Source of the DNA: Arion vulgaris | Lineage: Eukaryota; Mollusca; Gastropoda; Stylommatophora; Arionidae | DNA length: 64,000 nucleotides | Assembly: GCA_020796225.1 (NCBI GenBank) | Contig: CM036758.1 | Location: 28,531,099-28,595,098, forward strand | Direction of reading: 5' to 3' | Part shown: positions 21,751-32,637 of the stretch, in pieces | How positions within the stretch are numbered: the first letter of the stretch is position 1 | Layout of the letters: each line of letters begins with the position of its first letter | Notes under the pieces: generated by a model | The model's input: only the letters and a program-made list of their open reading frames with translations | Told to the model about the DNA's origin: nothing | Databases searched by the model: none | Translations under genes and position numbers: made by a program

Positions 21751-23204
21751 CAAGATTTCAAAATGTAATGAAATGAAAGAGACGCAAGATCTCAATAAAC
21801 CGACATATTTTAATACGGAGATGCACTACTTCTGATCGGAATAGAGGTAGAAAGTCTTGAGATGAAAACACTAGGTATGATCTGACAAAATATATTGAAT
21901 ATGCAATTACATCCGACCTTGTATGGGGAGATGGTCCTCTACTGAAAGACGGGATAAAAATGTTAATATAAAGTTTTGTTTATTTGTTTCAGTAGTTGGT
22001 GTATTTTTGTAGATTTCTTTTAATTTCTTCCTTCTTTGCTGCTAACAATAGCAGTCGTGTTCTAGATGCTCAATATATATTCCTTGTCTATTTTATCTAG
22101 TTGGTCTACTAGTTCCTGGTAGTTCTTGCTTATTCTCAGCTATCATTGCTCATGTCATCTGCATATCTTAGATTGTTTATTAATTTTTCCGTTGGTTTAG
22201 AGTCTTGATAGTCCTTAGAATTGTTTTATCTCTCTCTCTCTGTGGTATTCATAACATAATTGTTTGATGATTTTCTCTGTGTTCAAAAGACTGAATGGTA
22301 TTGTTATTGTTGTTTTATATCTCTCTCTCTATCTGTGGTATTCATATCAGGAAATTTTGTGTTTGTTTGTTATGTAGAGTATTAAAACCTCTTTAAGCCG
22401 AGGCACGTCACTTTCAACCTAAGGACGAACCTTGTTTTGGTGATATCAGATTGTATAGGCCAACACAAATGAAAAATAGGAATTAACTCAGTCAGTGAGG
22501 AGAATCCAAGATGGTGCTGATAAAATGAAACAGTCTGAATTCCAACTGAAATACCTCGCTGAGAAAGATCGTCAATTGTATCCTTTGGGATATCCCTAAC
22601 GTCGCATTTTTTGTTATGATCTTTCTAGACTAACACCAGGGATAAAATAGATGTCCCCAGGTTAGGAAAGCAGATGACGTGGTGTCGTCCAGTGGTCTGT
22701 TAAGTTCGTTAGAGATACAAATCTCGGTACTTGACCTAAGGGAGGATGACATCGCGACCAGCCGACAAGAATGAACGGTGAGGCGTTGAGGGATCGGCGT
22801 GGGTGGCCACATTCAATCTCCGATCGTTCAACCGTTCGACTTTTAAAAAAAAAAACAATTCGGAAACTCGAGCCGGTCAATGTCAGAAATATTTTGACTT
22901 TTTGCCACCTTTGAGAGAAACCTTCACCGTGAGGGTCAAAGGCCACCGAATAAATTCATCCTGACTTCGAAGATCTGACGGAGTAAACTGTCAACAGTTA
23001 ACAAAGGGGACAAACAGTCAGTGAAACTGGCGGTCTTTCACGAGCCACATGACACTACGTTTGAACAGAAGGTGCGATTAATTTATTGATAGTGTGTGCG
23101 TGTGTGGTGACCAGAGCCATATTTATTATTCCAGTTGACAATGGGTCAGTCAAAGTGTGGACACTTTCCTTGAACTTTGATTTTGTCTGTTACACTTTGT
23201 GAAA
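21751..23204. other. No recognised feature
   Basis: Contains two copies of a TATCTCTCTCTCT...GTGGTATTCAT segment (about 22,220-22,350). ORFs at 22630-22946 on the minus strand have no recognisable family. I see nothing else. Confidence 0.5.
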
Positions 23205-23243
<39 letters not shown>

Positions 23244-23364
23244 AAGTTACCAACAGTGTTATGTCAGTAAAGTAGAAATGAAGTTGTGTGTGTGAGAGAG
23301 AGAGAAAGAGAGAAAGAGAGAGAAAGTTACCAACAGTGTTATGTCAGTAAAGTAGAAATGAAGT

Positions 23365-23405
<41 letters not shown>

Positions 23406-23453
23406 GAGAGAGAAAGTTACCAACAGTGTTATGTCAGTAAAGTAGAAATGAAG

Positions 23454-23495
<42 letters not shown>

Positions 23496-23536
23496 AAGTT
23501 ACCAACAGTGTTATGTCAGTAAAGTAGAAATGAAAC

Positions 23537-23571
<35 letters not shown>

Positions 23572-23612
23572 AAGTTACCAACAGTGTTATGTCAGTAAAG
23601 TAGAAATGAAAC

Positions 23613-23665
<53 letters not shown>

Positions 23666-23676
23666 AGGGAAGAGAA

Positions 23677-23709
<33 letters not shown>

Positions 23710-23757
23710 AGAAGAAAGTTACCAACAGTGTTATGTCAGTAAAGTAGAAATGAAACT
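23205..23757. repeat. Compound array: conserved 37-bp block alternating with (GT)n(GA)n
   Basis: Six copies of GTTACCAACAGTGTTATGTC followed by AGTAAAGTAGAAATGAA are each separated by GT and GA microsatellites of differing length. The unique block is nearly invariant while the microsatellites vary widely. Confidence 0.93.
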
Positions 23758-23828
23758 GAAAGTTCTCTATATTTAGTTTGTGTTACTGATGCTCAATGAA
23801 TTGTTTCTTCTTCTGTTTAAATTATACA

Positions 23829-24040
23829 ACCGCTCGTGTAGCGCCGGGACCAGCAATGGAAGCAAAGAATAGTAACACGGTGAACTACAAAGCATGCCGT
23901 AAGAGGCGACTGAGGTAGGGGTCTAGGAAGTTACCCTAGTAAATAAAAAGCGTCGCAGAAATCCAATGTATGGCAACGATTGAAGGCGCATAAGTGACAC
24001 AATATACAATTGCTCTTAAACTCAGATCACATCTGCACAC
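23829..24040 (+). mobile_element. SINE family B, copy 4 (truncated)
   Basis: Begins CGCTCGTGTAGCGCCGGGACC and continues through AAAGAATAGTAAC, GCATGCCGTAAGAGGCGACT and CCCTAGTAAATAAAAAGC. It ends near GATCACATCTGCACAC, lacking the tail seen in other copies. Confidence 0.82.
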
Positions 24041-24109
24041 ACCAGCATGGGCGTCACCATATATTTTTCCACGAACGGGTGGAGAGTGAGACAAAATTAG
24101 TTTTAACAA

Positions 24110-24190
24110 AATTGATCGTATTTTACTCAGAGAAAATTGATGGTATTTTACCCAGAGAAAATTGATGGTATCTTACTCAGAGAAAATTGC
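24110..24190. repeat. 26-bp minisatellite, ~3 copies
   Basis: Units with AGAGAAAATTGATGGTATTT. Confidence 0.85.
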
Positions 24191-24302
24191 AACAGTTGAA
24201 ATTCGCATAAAACTTTTATCAAAATGCCACTTTTGAGAGAGTGGTGGGGGGGGGATACTTAGTATATGCATTAACCTATGGACGCTCATACACACTATAA
24301 CC

Positions 24303-26222
24303 TATGGTTACCAAAAACAATACAAGAATCATGTTGTTATAGTCACTATAAATGTACAATACAAGAATCATCAAGCATCATAAGTATGTTATGAGTCACT
24401 ATAAATGTACAATACAAGAATCATCGCCTAAATGGTTAGGGGCCTACATTTGGGTGTAAAGAATAGAACCACTGCTATCTGCCACGCATGTCAAGAGACT
24501 AGAGGTTTGGCTGAAATCGGATGCAAATGTTCTAAAGGTGTAAAGCTAAGTCTAGGCCTACAAACAATGTGCAACGTTTACAGTTCTTGGCAAGATCAAA
24601 CATATCACAAAAGTGATTAAAATTGGTTGTAAGAATGAAAGAAAGAAAGAAGACAAGAATCATGTTGTTATCGTCACTATAAATGTACAACAAGACATAA
24701 ATCATGTTGTATAGTCACTATAAATGTACAACAAGACAAGAGGAACCATGGTGTTATCGTCACTATAGATGTACAACAAGACAGGAGGAACCATGGTGTT
24801 ATAGTCACTATAGATGTACAACAAGACAGGAGGAACCATGGTGTTATAGTCACTATAGATGTACAACAAGACAGGAGGAACCATGGTGTTATCGTCACTA
24901 TAGATGTACAACAAGACAGGAGGAACCATGGTGTTATAGTCACTATAGATGTACAACAAGACATAAATCATGTGTATGTCACTATAAATGTACAACAAGA
25001 CAGGAGGAACAATGGTGTTATCGTCACTATAGATGTACAACAAGACAGGAGGAACCATGGTGTTATAGTCACTATAGATGTACAACAAGACAGGAGGAAC
25101 CATGGTGTTATCGTCACTATAGATGTACAACAAGACAGGAGGAACCATGGTGTTATCGTCACTATAGATGTACAACAAGACAGGAGGAACCATGGTGTTA
25201 TCGTCACTATAGATGTACACAAGACAGAGGAACCATGGTGTTATAGTCACTATAGATGTACAAGACAGGAGGAACCATGGTGTTATAGTCACTATAGATG
25301 TACAACAAGACATGAGGAACCATGGTGTTATAGTCACTATAGATGTACAAGACAGGAGGAACCATGGTGTTATAGTCACTATAGATGTACAAGACAGGAG
25401 GAACCATGGTGTTATAGTCACTATAGATGTACAACAAGACAGGAGGAACCATGGTGTTATAGTCACTATAGATGTACAACAAGACAGGAGGAACCATGGT
25501 GTTATAGTCACTATAGATGTACAACAAGACAGGAGGAACCATGGTGTTATAGTCACTATAGATGTACAACAAGACAGGAGGAACCATGGTGTTATCGTCA
25601 CTATAGATGTACAACAAGACAGGAGGAACCATGGTGTTATAGTCACTATAGATGTACAAGACAGGAGGAACCATGGTGTTATAGTCACTATAGATGTACA
25701 ACAAGACAGGAGGAACCATGGTGTTATAGTCACTATAGATGTACAACAAGACAGGAGGAACCATGGTGTTATAGTCACTATAGATGTACAACAAGACAGG
25801 AGGAACCATGGTGTTATCGTCACTATAGATGTACAACAAGACAGGAGGAACCATGGTGTTATAGTCACTATAGATGTACAACAAGACAGGAGGAACCATG
25901 GTGTTATAGTCACTATAGATGTACAACAAGACAGGAGGAACCATGGTGTTATAGTCACTATAGATGTACAACAAGACAGGAGGAACCATGGTGTTATAGT
26001 CACTATAGATGTACAACAAGACAGGAGGAACCATGGTGTTATAGTCACTATAGATGTACAACAAGACAGGAGGAACCATGGTGATAGTACTAGAAGAGGA
26101 ACATGTACGTCACTATAGATGTACAACAAGACATGAGGAACCATGGTGTTATAGTCACTAGAAGGAGGAATCATGGTGTTATAGTCACTATAGATGTACA
26201 ACAAGACATAAATCATGTTGTT
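24303..26222. repeat. 45-bp minisatellite, ~37 copies, split by a SINE
   Basis: Units contain GTCACTATAGATGTACAA and GGAGGAACCATGGTGTTAT (each with an NcoI-type CCATGG). Some units lack 3 bp (GTACAAGACAGG against GTACAACAAGACAGG). Older, diverged units with ATAAATCATG lie at both ends. A SINE A copy (24425-24652) sits in the older left part. Very long ORFs on both strands are repeat products. Confidence 0.95.
24425..24652 (+). mobile_element. SINE family A, copy 1, inserted in the 45-bp array
   Basis: Diverged copy with GGGTGTAAAGAATAGAACC, GCTGAAATCGGATGC and GATCAAACATATCACAAA, ending in a GAAAGAAAGAAG tail. It is bounded by ACAAGAATCAT at 24414-24424 and 24653-24663. Removing the element and one copy restores a continuous array unit, so this is a true target-site duplication. 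Confidence 0.88.
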
Positions 26223-26419
26223 GTTATCGTCACTGTGCAGATATCACTTTATCTTATCTTCAAGTACTAGCAACATTTAGCAAATAAAACATTGGATACA
26301 GATCGGACAAATTCTACAATCTTCAAATGCATTATTTGTTTCGTCTGAAAATCAAACATCACCATCTGGCGTACGTCTACAGAATCAGGTCTTTGCACAC
26401 AATCGAATAGTCTCTTCTA

Positions 26420-26652
26420 ATTCTTCTTCTTCTTCTTCGCGTCCGTTCTTTACAACCAATTTTAATCACTCTTTGTGATATGTTTGATCTTTACCAAGAA
26501 CGTGTATACGTTGCACACGCTTCTACACGTTTAGGACACATGCATTCGATTTCATCCAAACCTCCTTAGTCGCCTCTTACGACATGCGTGGCAGGTAACA
26601 ATGGTTCTATTCTTTACACCACAAATTTGGGCCCCGGTAACCACTTGGGCGA
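26420..26652 (-). mobile_element. SINE family A, copy 2
   Basis: Reverse-oriented. Contains CTTCTTCTTCTTCTTCGCG at the tail side, TAGTCGCCTCTTACGACATG in the core, and GGGCCCCGGTAACCACTTGG at the 5' end. Confidence 0.85.
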
Positions 26653-27194
26653 ATCGAAGTCAAAAATAGATACATATTTGAACAGTAACCATCTAACCAG
26701 AGGGTGTATAAGCTTGCGATCACTACCTTAACCTGGAAAAGACGATGTGTTTCACATTGGAACAGGCCAGATTAAAAACCAAATTAACAAGACCAAAAAT
26801 ACGAATGTAAAAGAAAACCGAAGGATTAAATTGAAGTTTGACGTGCAAACAACTTGATGAAGTCTCCTCACACACAAGAAGATATGCATATATCCAACGA
26901 ATTATCACTGACAAATACAGACGAACTTAGTGGTGCACTAGTGGTGCTGGTTCCACAGACTGAGAAGCGCTGATCGTAACAATTGATATAACACTCGGAG
27001 CTATGACTAGCAGGTGCAGATACTACAGAAACATATTCACATTGATCTTTGATGCTTGTGTTTGGCACTATCAGGAAGTATTCTGTGAATCAGATCAATA
27101 TCAGTCATGTGAGACAGAGTCATGTGAGACAGAGTCATGTGAGACAGAGAACTTATAACTTAAATTGATATTTTTTAGGTGCTTAATAAAAACG
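26653..27194. other. No recognised feature apart from a short repeat
   Basis: Three copies of CATGTGAGACAGAGT lie at 27107-27146. Otherwise nothing recognised. Confidence 0.5.
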
Positions 27195-27418
27195 ATCAGG
27201 GGAGTGTCTGGCCAAAAGATTAGAACCCGCGCTCCCATTAGGAAGACCCGGATTCGATTCCCGGTAAGGTCAATAAGTTTTTTTTCTGTCGGGGCATAAC
27301 AAAAAAATCCTCACCGGAACAGTTTCACGGTGACTGCACAAGACATACGTCCATTAAATCTATCAGTCTCATGTTTCTCCATGTCCTACACCGTCCTAAC
27401 AAGCAGTATTACATGTAC
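27195..27418 (+). mobile_element. tRNA-headed SINE family D, copy 1
   Basis: The head reads GTCTGGCCAAAAGATTAGA (A-box-like), then GGATTCGATTCCCGG (B-box-like GGTTCGAATCC form). The body continues through CACCGGAACAGTTTCACGG and ends near GTCCTACACCGTCCTAAC. An independent reverse-oriented copy lies at 59474-59690 and matches over the whole length, which defines the element. The last 79 bp are tandemly amplified in the array that follows. Confidence 0.82.
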
Positions 27419-28130
27419 TAGACATACGACCATTAAATCTATCAATCTCATGTTCCTCCATGTCCTACACCGTCCTAACAAGCAGTATTACATGTACTAG
27501 ACATACGACCATTAAATCTATCAGTTTCATGTTCCTCCATGTCCTACACCGTCCTAACAAGCAGTATTACATGCACTAGACATACGACCATTAAATCTAT
27601 CAGTCTCATGTTCCCCAATGTCCTACACCGTCCTAACAAGCAGTATTACATGTACTAGACATACGACCATTAAATCTATCAGTCTCATGTTCCCCAATGT
27701 CCTACACCGTCCTAACAAGCAGTATTACATGTACTAGACATACGACCATTAAATATATCAGTCTCATGTTTCTCCATGTCCTACACCGTCCTAACAAGCA
27801 GTATTACATGTACTAGACATACGACCATTAAATCTATCAATCTCATGTTCCTCCATGTCCTACACCGTCCTAACAAGCAGTATTACATGCACTAGACATA
27901 CGACCATTAAATCTATCAGTCTCATGTTTCTCCATGTCCTACACCGTCCTAACAAGCAGTATTACATGTACTAGACATACGACCATTAAATCTATCAATC
28001 CCATGTTTCTCCATGTCCTACACCGTCCTAACAAGCAGTATTACATGTACTAGACATACGTCCATTAAATCTATCAATCTCATGTTTCTCCATGTCCTAC
28101 ACCTGTTCTAACAAGCAGTATTACATTTTG
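27341..28130. repeat. 79-bp minisatellite, ~10 copies, made from the SINE D 3' end
   Basis: Exact 79-bp spacing (AGACATACG at 27341, 27420, 27499). Units contain ACCATTAAATCTATCAGTC, CATGTCCTACACCG and TCCTAACAAGCAGTATTAC. The first unit is continuous with the 3' part of SINE D copy 1. The same segment occurs only once in the other SINE D copy (59474-59690). Confidence 0.93.
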
Positions 28131-28136
28131 TTAAAC

Positions 28137-28394
28137 ATCTTCTTGGAGCGCTCCATATCGACATATTCTTAACTAGTCTCTGTGTGATTTGTATGTGATA
28201 ACATAAGAGTGATTCTACGCTGTGCCAGTTAAGCGCCTACAAGTAGGCAGCAAACACATCCGATTTCTGCGATGCATTTTATTTACTATGGTAGCTTCTC
28301 TAGGTTCTACATCATTCGCCTCTTACGGCATGCCTTGTAGGTCGCAGTGGTACTATTCTTTGCTTCCCTTGTGGGTCCCAGCAACACACTGGTG
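28137..28394 (-). mobile_element. SINE family B, copy 5
   Basis: Reverse-oriented. Contains CATCTTCTTGGAGCGCTCC at the tail side, GCCTACAAGTAGGCAGC, and GTACTATTCTTTGCTTCCC near the 5' end. It starts within about 10 bp of the end of the 79-bp array. Confidence 0.85.
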
Positions 28395-29037
28395 AATGGA
28401 ATATGTAGCAATTTCGGTGACAATTTGATTGTACTATTTGCATCACATAACCACATATACGATGGTTTACTGTCAAAGTGAACAGTCAATATAAGACGAA
28501 GTATCGTTCTGTGAACAAACCAAATGAAAATCTCAGATTTCAACTGTAAGATCGCTAATGTGTGATTTGGAAATTTGATACATCGTCCGTTCAATGCGTG
28601 TATATATCCCATTGTTAAACTCTGGAGATCAGATCAGGCCTATCCAAACATTCTGATTGACAAGTGTTTGTTTAGTACTGGTTTGCAACTTTGAAGATCA
28701 AAATAACACTATATCGAAGATCTGGTTACAATCTTCAGGTTAACCTTTAAACTAGCGAGTATCGTTTGACATCAATCTTCCAGTATCTTGGAAGAAATAG
28801 CTGACGGGGAAGAAAGGAAGTTTCAGTCCTCAAGAGGGATTTAGGGATTAGTTTCTTGGGGTCAATGATGAAACGTCCGATTTGATAAATGTGAAAAAAA
28901 GAAATGTTCTATTTATTCAATGTTAAATAACGATCATGCAGATATGTTAGAGCCATTCAGTATTTGGTGATTATTTAAGTCGTACGTCTCTTGTCTAGTT
29001 TCTTTTGCGGTAAATCGTCCGGAAAGCTTAAGTTTTC
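28395..29037. other. No recognised feature
   Basis: The minus-strand ORF at 28307-28612 runs out of SINE B into unique sequence and is not a gene. I see nothing else. Confidence 0.5.
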
Positions 29038-29577
29038 GTTATTGGGTTACATGTGTTGAAGAATATGTTGTTGGGTTAAGTATGTTGAAGTATATGTTGT
29101 TGGGTTAAGTATGTTGAAGTATATGTTGTTGGGTTAAGTATGTTGAAGAATATGTTGTTGGTTAAGTATGTGAAGAATAGTATGTTGAAGAATATGTTGT
29201 TGGTTAAGTATGTTGAAGAATATATTGTTGGGTTAAGTATTGTTGAAGAAAATATGTTGTTGGGTTAAGTATGTTGAAGAATATGTTGTTGGGTTAAGTA
29301 TGTTGAAGAATATATTGTTGGGTTAAGTATGTTGAAGAATATGTTGTTGGGTTAAGTATGTTGAAGAATATGTTGTTGGGTTAAGTATGTTGAAGTATAT
29401 ATTGTTGGGTTAAGTATGTTGAAGAATATGTTGTTGGGTTAAGTATGTTGAAGAATATATTGTTGGGTTAAGTATGTTGAAGAATATGTTGTTGGGTTAA
29501 GTATGTTGAAGAATATGTTGTTGGGTTAAGTATGTTGAAGAATATGTTGTTGGGTTAAGTATGTTGAAGAATATGTC
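29038..29577. repeat. 29-bp minisatellite, ~18 copies
   Basis: Units of TATGTTGTTGGGTTAAGTAT plus GTTGAAGAA, with ATATTGTTG variants and indels concentrated at 29150-29250. Confidence 0.92.
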
Positions 29578-30650
29578 GTGAGCACGTATTATCCGATATC
29601 CTTGACATTGTCTAACTATCTGACTTAATTGTTATTGTTCCCCGAGAACAGATTATCGTCGATCGAAGACAAAAGTTCAACAGTACAAAATAATGAGAAA
29701 TAGTTTGCTATTTCCGATACATACCATCATGAAACTGTTGAGTACTATTTGTTTGGGAATTAAGCGTTGGATCATGTCAGGAGAATCATCCATCCTTCTA
29801 GGTCAGCAAAATGGAACAAATAAGACACACATTCTCATATCACTACTTGGCATTATGCCGAAGAGAAAGATCTCTGAAGCCGCTCACTCGTTGAAGGAAA
29901 AGAAGAAACCTTTGTTCCATTGTTGATTTGACTGCTCTTAATGGCTGCCGGTAAAACGTTCAATTAATGTTTGACATCAACTAAGACTCGGCTCTCTGTT
30001 ACTTCATGTGTGTCGTACACTGCAAGTCGAATGTTAACCTTTCGCACCACAGATCTCTAGCTGGCCGCCACCCACAATCCTGCACCCAGATCTCACACTA
30101 CGGTATGCCTCCGGCAGAGTACTACACCATAGATCGTCCTGCTTCCGGTTTTATTGTTTTTCTATCAGCTCTTCTCTCTTTTACCCTTTATTCTGCATAT
30201 TCACTTGTTTAGAGTAGTTTCCCATGTAACCCTAGGCGACGATATTGGATATGTAGCCATATTTGTTTGGAAGGGTTGTGAGGCGGTATATCATATGTAA
30301 AATGGAGTCTGTGATGTCTTTGGAGTGTTTGTATACATCTCTTCGACACTTGTCCTTTGTAACAAAGTCATCAGTAACATTCAGTCAAGATTTGGTTATA
30401 TGTCCACAAAAAAGATTCCACAAGAGATATATATTTATATATGTGTACCTGTTTCTATACTATCTAAGGTTGAAGAAATGTATGTCCAAAACATGTACTT
30501 TTGTTTCTGCACTCACAGGGCTCTTATCTATGCATAAAATGTGTCCATGTTTTTACTCTTGTATATGTGGGCATATGTTTGTTCTAATGAATCTATGTTT
30601 GTATGTGAGAATATATATATATATACATGTAATGTTTTTTCTGCATATAT
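29578..30650. other. No recognised feature
   Basis: ORFs at 29693-29926, 30006-30212 and 30263-30652 (+) show no recognisable domain. TA-rich microsatellite lies near 30608-30628. Confidence 0.5.
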
Positions 30651-30811
30651 AATAATAATAATAATAATTCCTCTTGTACTGGTATACGTTACATAGGACC
30701 TGCAAGCAATTTATTCAATCCGCTCTAACCTGACCAACTCGCTCAATCTTCTCCATGGAACTGAGACCGATATTTCTTGCCTCTCTCGCAAAGTTCGTTT
30801 CAGGGTCCCCT
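30651..30811 (-). mobile_element. 5'-truncated LINE 3' end, copy 1
   Basis: On the minus strand this matches the 3' end of the LINE at 30840-31340: GAACTTTGC, CGGTCTCAGTTCCATGGAG, GATTGAGCGAGTTG, CCTATGTAACGTATA. It finishes in an (ATT)n tail at 30651-30668. It is a second, shorter insertion or local duplicate of the same element. Confidence 0.75.
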
Positions 30812-30839
30812 TAGGTCATGTATGCAATATATATATATA

Positions 30840-31340
30840 TGTCTATATAATAATAATAAATAATAAAAATTCCTCTCGTACCGTTATACGTTACATAGGG
30901 CCTGCAAGTAATTTCTCCATACCGCTCTATCCTGGGCAACTCGCTCAATCTCCTACATGGAACTGAGACCGATGTTTCCTGCCTCTATCAGCAAAGTTCG
31001 TTTCGGGGTCTCCTTAAGTCGACCTCACTTTCTTGAACCCTTTGCATTCACTTCAATGCCTGCTTTGATATTCGTTGATCATTTCTCCTCAAGGTGTGCC
31101 CGACATATCTCCATCTTTTCTTTCTTATAACAGTTGTCACTAGTGGTTGACCAGACATGTCTCTGATTTCATCACTTCTCCTGAATGTGTTCCATTTTAT
31201 ATTCATTATTTTTCGCAGACATCTATTTTCAAATGCATTCAACTTGCTTTCTATATCTTTAGTCATTTTCCAACTCTCGTTGGCATATGTTAGGATTGAT
31301 ACAACATTTGAATTGAAAATTCGTAATTTAGTTATATAAC
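30840..31340 (-). pseudogene. RTE-like LINE ORF2 C-terminal remnant
   Basis: Minus-strand frames read KLNAFENRCLRKIMNIKW, then WRYVGHTLRRNDQRISKQALK, and after a frameshift GRLKETPKRTLL and IERVAQDRAVWRNYLQALC with a stop. This is the usual end of ORF2 in RTE-like elements (AFExRCLRxI...GHxLR...AQDRxxWRxxVxALC). The 3' side ends in a TTATT-rich tail near 30845-30862. Frameshifts show it is dead. Confidence 0.8.
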
Positions 31341-31477
31341 TTGCAGTTCCATATTTTATTTAGACTTTTAAAAGCTGATGTTGCTTTGAACTACATATTA
31401 TATATACGTATAATGTGTGTGTGCGTGCGCATTGAATGTATGTGCGTTTCTAATGTATATATGAAATTAGTGTATGC

Positions 31478-31614
31478 TTTTACATATCTATGTGTATGCT
31501 TTTACATATCTATGTGTATGCTTTTACATATCTATGTGTATGTTTTTACATATCTATGTGTATGTTTTTACATATCTATGTGTATGTTTTTACATATCTA
31601 TGTGTATGCTTTCA
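31478..31614. repeat. 22-bp minisatellite, ~6 copies
   Basis: Units of TTTTACATATCTATGTGTATG. Confidence 0.9.
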
Positions 31615-31959
31615 GTAAAGAAAAACACTTTCTGTGAGATATGAATTACCTTTTTCTTTCCTTTTATCTGCTCATCCTTCTTGATGTCTGATTGGCTATC
31701 CCACCGCGTGGATATCTCTCTGTACAGTTTTATTTCCTGCAAATTGTTGATGAGAAATAACTCCAGATCTGGTGAACTCAGTTGAACAATTCTAACCAAT
31801 ATTTCTAGATTTAGCACTGACAAGAGACAACTCAATGAATTGCTGGATGTAAAGCTTTCAACGAAAGTTATGATTGAAAACGTGGTAATATGTTCTTCCA
31901 ACGTTTTCAGACATCAACTTGTATATTTCTCAAGTAGTTTGTTGTTAAACCCAATCTAT
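31615..31959. other. No recognised feature
   Basis: A minus-strand ORF (31590-31901) has no recognisable domain. Its position beside the Penelope-tail match at 31960-32055 may be chance. Confidence 0.4.
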
Positions 31960-32055
31960 GTACATTTCCATATAACTTGTATTGGTGAAACACGTAATAA
32001 CAAAGTACTGTAGTTTTACAAATTTACAAAAACAATGACAATGTTTTACATTGTT
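31960..32055 (-). mobile_element. Penelope-like element 3' tail fragment
   Basis: The sequence GTGAAACACGTAATAACAAAGTACTGTAGTT (31986-32016, given here only as a location) matches the reverse complement of about 37,450-37,535, which lies just after the Penelope-like coding remnant. It is therefore likely the tail of a second copy in the opposite orientation. Confidence 0.6.
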
Positions 32056-32059
32056 TTTT

Positions 32060-32162
32060 GCAGTCTCCTATATCTCCCAATATCTCCCATATATCTCCCA
32101 TATATCTCCCCATATATCTCCTATATCTCCCATATCTCATATATCTCCCCATATATCTATAT
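32060..32162. repeat. Degenerate ATATCTCCC simple repeat
   Basis: About nine irregular ATATCTCCC/ATATCTCCCAT units. Confidence 0.85.
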
Positions 32163-32234
32163 AACTTGTCTTAGACTGACATGGGCGCTAACTATGTGTG
32201 TTTCCTCTGTTCATTGTATAGTTGCCACTCTTGC

Positions 32235-32394
32235 AGACTATCACTTCCTGTTTGCTTGTAGTTCTAGTGAGTAAATGTATGTCAATGTTGTAAAGACTAT
32301 CACTTCCTGTTTGCTTGTAGTTCTAGTGAGTAAATGTATGTCAATGTTGTAAAGACTATCACTTCCAGTTTGCTTGTAGTTCTAGTGAGTAAAT
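32235..32394. repeat. 59-bp tandem repeat, ~2.7 copies
   Basis: AGACTATCACTTCC at 32235, 32294 and 32353; spacing exactly 59 bp. Confidence 0.92.
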
Positions 32395-32637
32395 GGTTCC
32401 ACCTTCTAGGAAGGTGGAGGGCATACACCTTGTTAATTACCAACTTCATTGACCTGTGGTCACTATCTGCTTGCTGGTCAAGCACATGTTTGTTTATTTT
32501 GATCATATATGTAATCTGCATATAATGTCAGGCCCAGCGTGAAAGAGTTATGTCATCTTGTTAAGCAGAAGTTGGATTTGTTTTCCTTCTATTAAGTAAA
32601 TATTTGTATTAAGCTATCATTAAGTGAATTGCTGTAT

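Noticed and set aside
20671..21795. Arg/Glu-rich ORFs in the 51/54-bp array
   Set aside because: Same peptide appears in shifted frames and both strands are open, as expected for a tandem repeat and not for a coding gene.
23516..23776. Ser/Leu- or Arg/Glu-rich ORFs in the GA/GT array
   Set aside because: Translation of dinucleotide repeats.
24702..26216. 370- to 504-codon ORFs on both strands over the 45-bp array
   Set aside because: Repeat products: the 45-bp period keeps several frames open on both strands, with indels in units shifting from one repeat peptide to another.
27195..27265. Possible tRNA gene with B box GGATTCGATTCC
   Set aside because: No matching acceptor stem; the sequence continues as a SINE that has a second copy elsewhere in the window.
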